A DNA stretch of 64,000 bases, taken from assembly GCF_000703005.1 (NCBI RefSeq), contig NZ_JNLH01000001.1, forward strand, positions 523,501 to 587,500. The letters run 5' to 3'. Shown here one piece after another: positions 61,964-64,000 of the stretch. Both the position numbers and the translations under genes were made by a program. The notes under the pieces are model-generated. The model was given only the letters and a program-made list of their open reading frames with translations, ran no database searches and was not told the origin of the DNA. The stretch's first letter is position 1. Every line of letters starts with the position of its first letter. Origin of the DNA: Pseudobutyrivibrio ruminis HUN009 (GTDB taxonomy: Bacteria; Bacillota; Clostridia; Lachnospirales; Lachnospiraceae).

Positions 61964-63046
61964 CTAAATACTAAACAAATTATCAATCCAAGAATGGATA
62001 CTATATCTCCGACGGACGGTCTCGTTCTCCGCGTATGGCTTGTCTAGCCATTCCGCATCCGGAAGGACGAAAGCCGAGTAATCGCCGGAAGCTTCTGCAG
62101 CATCGCACTTGCCTGGTAAATTCTCCATGACTAAATCATTGTCTTCATTATAGAACTCATAGTCACGTAAATAAATGTTGTTTGTTACCAACTTTCGCTT
62201 GATTCCAAGGGTTTCCATTGTACGCATTGTCAATCCCTGCTGCTTTTCGTGAGCAAGGTCGATGACAGCCTTGGAATGCTTTACCATATCGCGGATGATA
62301 TCTGGGCTGAATGGCTCGAAGCTTACAATATCCATATCAAGATTCTTTACAAGCTTAGGGTCCTTCAGCTTTTTGCCGCGATATACGCTTGGATTTAAAT
62401 AAAGCTTAAGGCAAAGATTTTTGTCTTTGTTGGCTTCCTTGAATGCCTTGAAATATCTGTATCGGAATGGGAAGAATGCAGATACGCTGACATAATCGTA
62501 CTTGTATTCCTGCACCTCATCCATATTGTTTGCGTCGAATTCATCTGAATAGAAAAGTGGAAGAAGCTTATAATCCATATCAGAATTAGCTGCATCTACC
62601 GAATCGAATGTGCCTCTCCAATCGAAGAGTCGACCAAGCTCGCCTTTGTGGCGCATATTTTCGAAAGAATCCCATGAATAATAGATGGATTTTCCGTTAG
62701 CCTTTAAAGCGTGGAGCTTTAGCTCGTGTATGGTCAATTCGTTTAGAACGTTACCGCGGATAACTAGCATATAATCGTATCCGCCAGCTGGCATCTCTGC
62801 CAAAATCTGATTGGTAAGCTTTTTATTGAACCTATCAAAGATGTTTGGCTTATGGAAAATGCTCTCAATATTTTTCATAATCAAGAACTTTGTCTTTTCA
62901 GGCTCCTCATCATAAAAATGAGGATTGGCACCACGGGCCACCAAGTCCTTCTTTATCTCATTCTGATAAGTATAGAACTTTGGCATGATAATAAGAATGT
63001 TCTTGGATTTTAAGTCTACTTTGTAATCAAACTCTGTGTTCATCAT
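61964..63046 (-). CDS. CgeB-like / capsule biosynthesis glycosyltransferase-like protein
   Basis: A 360-residue soluble protein. It starts with ILIIMPKFYTYQNEI, has a YDYMLVIRG strand, SIYYSWDSFENMRH and VSVSAFFPFRYRYFKAF, and later IVSFEPFSPDIIRDM, KAVIDLAHEKQQGLTMRTMETLG and KLVTNNIYLRDYEFY, the last being the GT-B-type E-x-x-x-x-x-x-K-L-x-x-x-N pattern of CgeB/spore-coat-like transferases. It overlaps the upstream gene by four bases (ATGA). Family fits, substrate unknown. Confidence 0.85.
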   Translation of the reverse strand: MMNTEFDYKVDLKSKNILIIMPKFYTYQNEIKKDLVARGANPHFYDEEPEKTKFLIMKNIESIFHKPNIFDRFNKKLTNQILAEMPAGGYDYMLVIRGNVLNELTIHELKLHALKANGKSIYYSWDSFENMRHKGELGRLFDWRGTFDSVDAANSDMDYKLLPLFYSDEFDANNMDEVQEYKYDYVSVSAFFPFRYRYFKAFKEANKDKNLCLKLYLNPSVYRGKKLKDPKLVKNLDMDIVSFEPFSPDIIRDMVKHSKAVIDLAHEKQQGLTMRTMETLGIKRKLVTNNIYLRDYEFYNEDNDLVMENLPGKCDAAEASGDYSAFVLPDAEWLDKPYAENETVRRRYSIHSWIDNLFSI

Positions 63047-64000
63047 AATCTTGCAATAGTTTCCTCTGCTTCCTTACGGATGATTTCTGGATTGAAGACC
63101 TTACGGAAACGATAGTATTCCACTGGTCTGCCGCCATACTCGCGGAAGCTGTGATTTATCTGCTTTACAACGCTGCCTTCGAAGTCGAACTTAAGGCCAA
63201 GGTCGTGGGCCTTTTCGATTGATTTGTGGACAAGTGCGTCGTATGTCTGTAATCTTGAATGCTCTGGAATTGGGCCGCCTGCATCAAGATAGAGGCTTTC
63301 CTCATCCCAAACTAAAAAGCTAAGTGAAAGAACTTCGTCATTCTCACCAAGTGCTGCGAAAACTTCACCTGCATTATGAGCATAAGCTGCTTCGTATATA
63401 CGATGCCACTGCTCTCTTGAAAATGGAACTGGCAAATCCTGGCGAGCGAAAATCTTTTCATGCTCGGTGTAGAATGTATCTGCATCGATAGTGCCGAAGT
63501 GGTGAACGTTTTTCTCACCCTTGCGGATCATGTTTTTGTATTTGCTGCTAATGTTTTTATCAACCTGTTCCATATCAGATGTATCCTCGATAACATAAGT
63601 GTAGCGAGGTATTACGCTATATCTGTGCCAGAAAAATGGAAGGAAGTTCTGATACTTATACTGGAACTGCTGCTCGTAAATATCAAGGCCCATGCTTTCG
63701 ATAAACTCGATGGCAGCGTCGCAGATTTCTTCCTCATAGCTGGCGCGCTTTGCCAATGACTGTGGGTCCTTTGGATAGCTGACAATCAAGCCATTAGTCT
63801 GTGTAAGAGGTGGCTTGGTGATACGCTTTATTCCGTTTTTCTGTTCAAGATAATATGGCATAGCAGCCCAAATGCGGCCGCCCTTTTCATAGAGCCATAC
63901 ATCCCAATTCTCAGGGCCAACTACCGCATCAAGCCACCATGGCTTTGAATAGATGCACACATAATTGTCCTGGCAAAATTTTTCAAACTGTTCTTTATTA
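63043..64000 (-). CDS. FemAB/GNAT-like acyl or aminoacyl transferase, 5' end beyond window
   Basis: The frame is open to base 64000 with no stop, so the N-terminus is cut by the window edge; a GTG at 63960 is available, but the upstream codons (QFEKFCQDN) continue the family's normal N-terminus. Motifs: IYSKPWWLDAVVG, WAAMPYYLEQKNGIKRI, RYTYVIEDTSD, KNMIRKGEKN and LSFLVWDEESLYLDAGG, then FDFEGSV near the end. This is the double-GNAT (BioF2/FemX-like) type. It may attach an amino-acyl or acetyl group in polymer or envelope synthesis. Specific donor unknown. Confidence 0.88.
   Translation of the reverse strand, partial: NKEQFEKFCQDNYVCIYSKPWWLDAVVGPENWDVWLYEKGGRIWAAMPYYLEQKNGIKRITKPPLTQTNGLIVSYPKDPQSLAKRASYEEEICDAAIEFIESMGLDIYEQQFQYKYQNFLPFFWHRYSVIPRYTYVIEDTSDMEQVDKNISSKYKNMIRKGEKNVHHFGTIDADTFYTEHEKIFARQDLPVPFSREQWHRIYEAAYAHNAGEVFAALGENDEVLSLSFLVWDEESLYLDAGGPIPEHSRLQTYDALVHKSIEKAHDLGLKFDFEGSVVKQINHSFREYGGRPVEYYRFRKVFNPEIIRKEAEETIARL

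Overview
The window is one continuous cell-surface polysaccharide (capsule / exopolysaccharide / cell-wall glycopolymer) biosynthesis region. Every gene I can support lies on the minus strand, so transcription runs from base 64000 towards base 1. Low-to-moderate GC, AGGAGG-type ribosome sites, a typical sigma-A promoter, TTG/GTG starts, Firmicutes-style families (TagD, CDP-glycerol transferase-like, YhcH/DUF386, CsbB/GtrB-like GT2, DUF6056-like membrane proteins, MBOAT/SGNH acylation pairs) and a secreted protein with FD-x-x-YY...NxDV repeats all point to a clostridial bacterium, most likely Lachnospiraceae (Butyrivibrio/Pseudobutyrivibrio-like). This assignment is inference; there is no rRNA or core gene to confirm it. 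No tRNA, rRNA, CRISPR array, insertion sequence or phage gene was seen, and no gene-free stretch exceeds about 160 bases.

Layout in transcription order. (A) 64000-52961: an edge-truncated FemAB/GNAT-like protein, a CgeB-like glycosyltransferase, a sugar epimerase, a GtrB-like GT2, a hexapeptide-repeat acyltransferase, a GT-B-like transferase, a NeuA-like CMP-sugar synthetase, an aldolase fused to a GT42/Maf-like domain, and an MBOAT/SGNH acylation pair. (B) 52848-52261: a stand-alone secreted repeat protein with its own promoter and a strong terminator. (C) 52158-48746: two large GT-C-like membrane proteins closed by a terminator at about 48703-48739. (D) From a near-consensus promoter at 48663-48691, about 47.6 kb of tightly packed genes runs to a terminator at 904-935: more GT-C-like and GtrB-like enzymes, WecE plus an N-acetyltransferase (TDP-4-amino sugar), a second MBOAT/SGNH pair, Wzy-like polymerase, Wzx-like flippase, a CDP-3,6-dideoxyhexose / branched-sugar module (RfbF, RfbH, TPP enzyme, aldolase fusion, SDR), a PAP2-GDPD fusion, a TagD-oxidoreductase fusion with a CDP-polyol phosphotransferase, and finally a KDO cassette (COG5610 HAD protein, Maf-like protein, YhcH-type anomerase, KdsB, KdsA, KdsD) followed by three glycosyltransferase-like genes. 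(E) A GT2 gene runs off base 1, probably started from a promoter that overlaps the preceding terminator.

Together the genes make nucleotide-activated sugars (CMP-KDO, a second CMP-activated acid, a CDP-dideoxy or branched sugar, a CDP-polyol, a TDP-4-acetamido sugar), assemble a repeat unit, flip and polymerise it, and then decorate it outside the membrane through polyprenyl-phosphate sugars (GtrB plus GT-C) and O-acyl groups (MBOAT plus SGNH). Missing from the window are an initiating sugar-phosphate transferase, RfbG and RfbI, RmlA/RmlB, KdsC, and any chain-length regulator.

The most interesting points are a complete KDO donor pathway in an apparently Gram-positive cluster with a neighbouring anomerase-family and Maf-like protein, two paralogous aldolase::GT42-like fusions (one next to a NeuA-like CMP transferase, suggesting a pyruvate-aldolase route to a CMP-ulosonic acid), and the TagD::Gfo/Idh/MocA and PAP2::GDPD::beta-propeller fusions.
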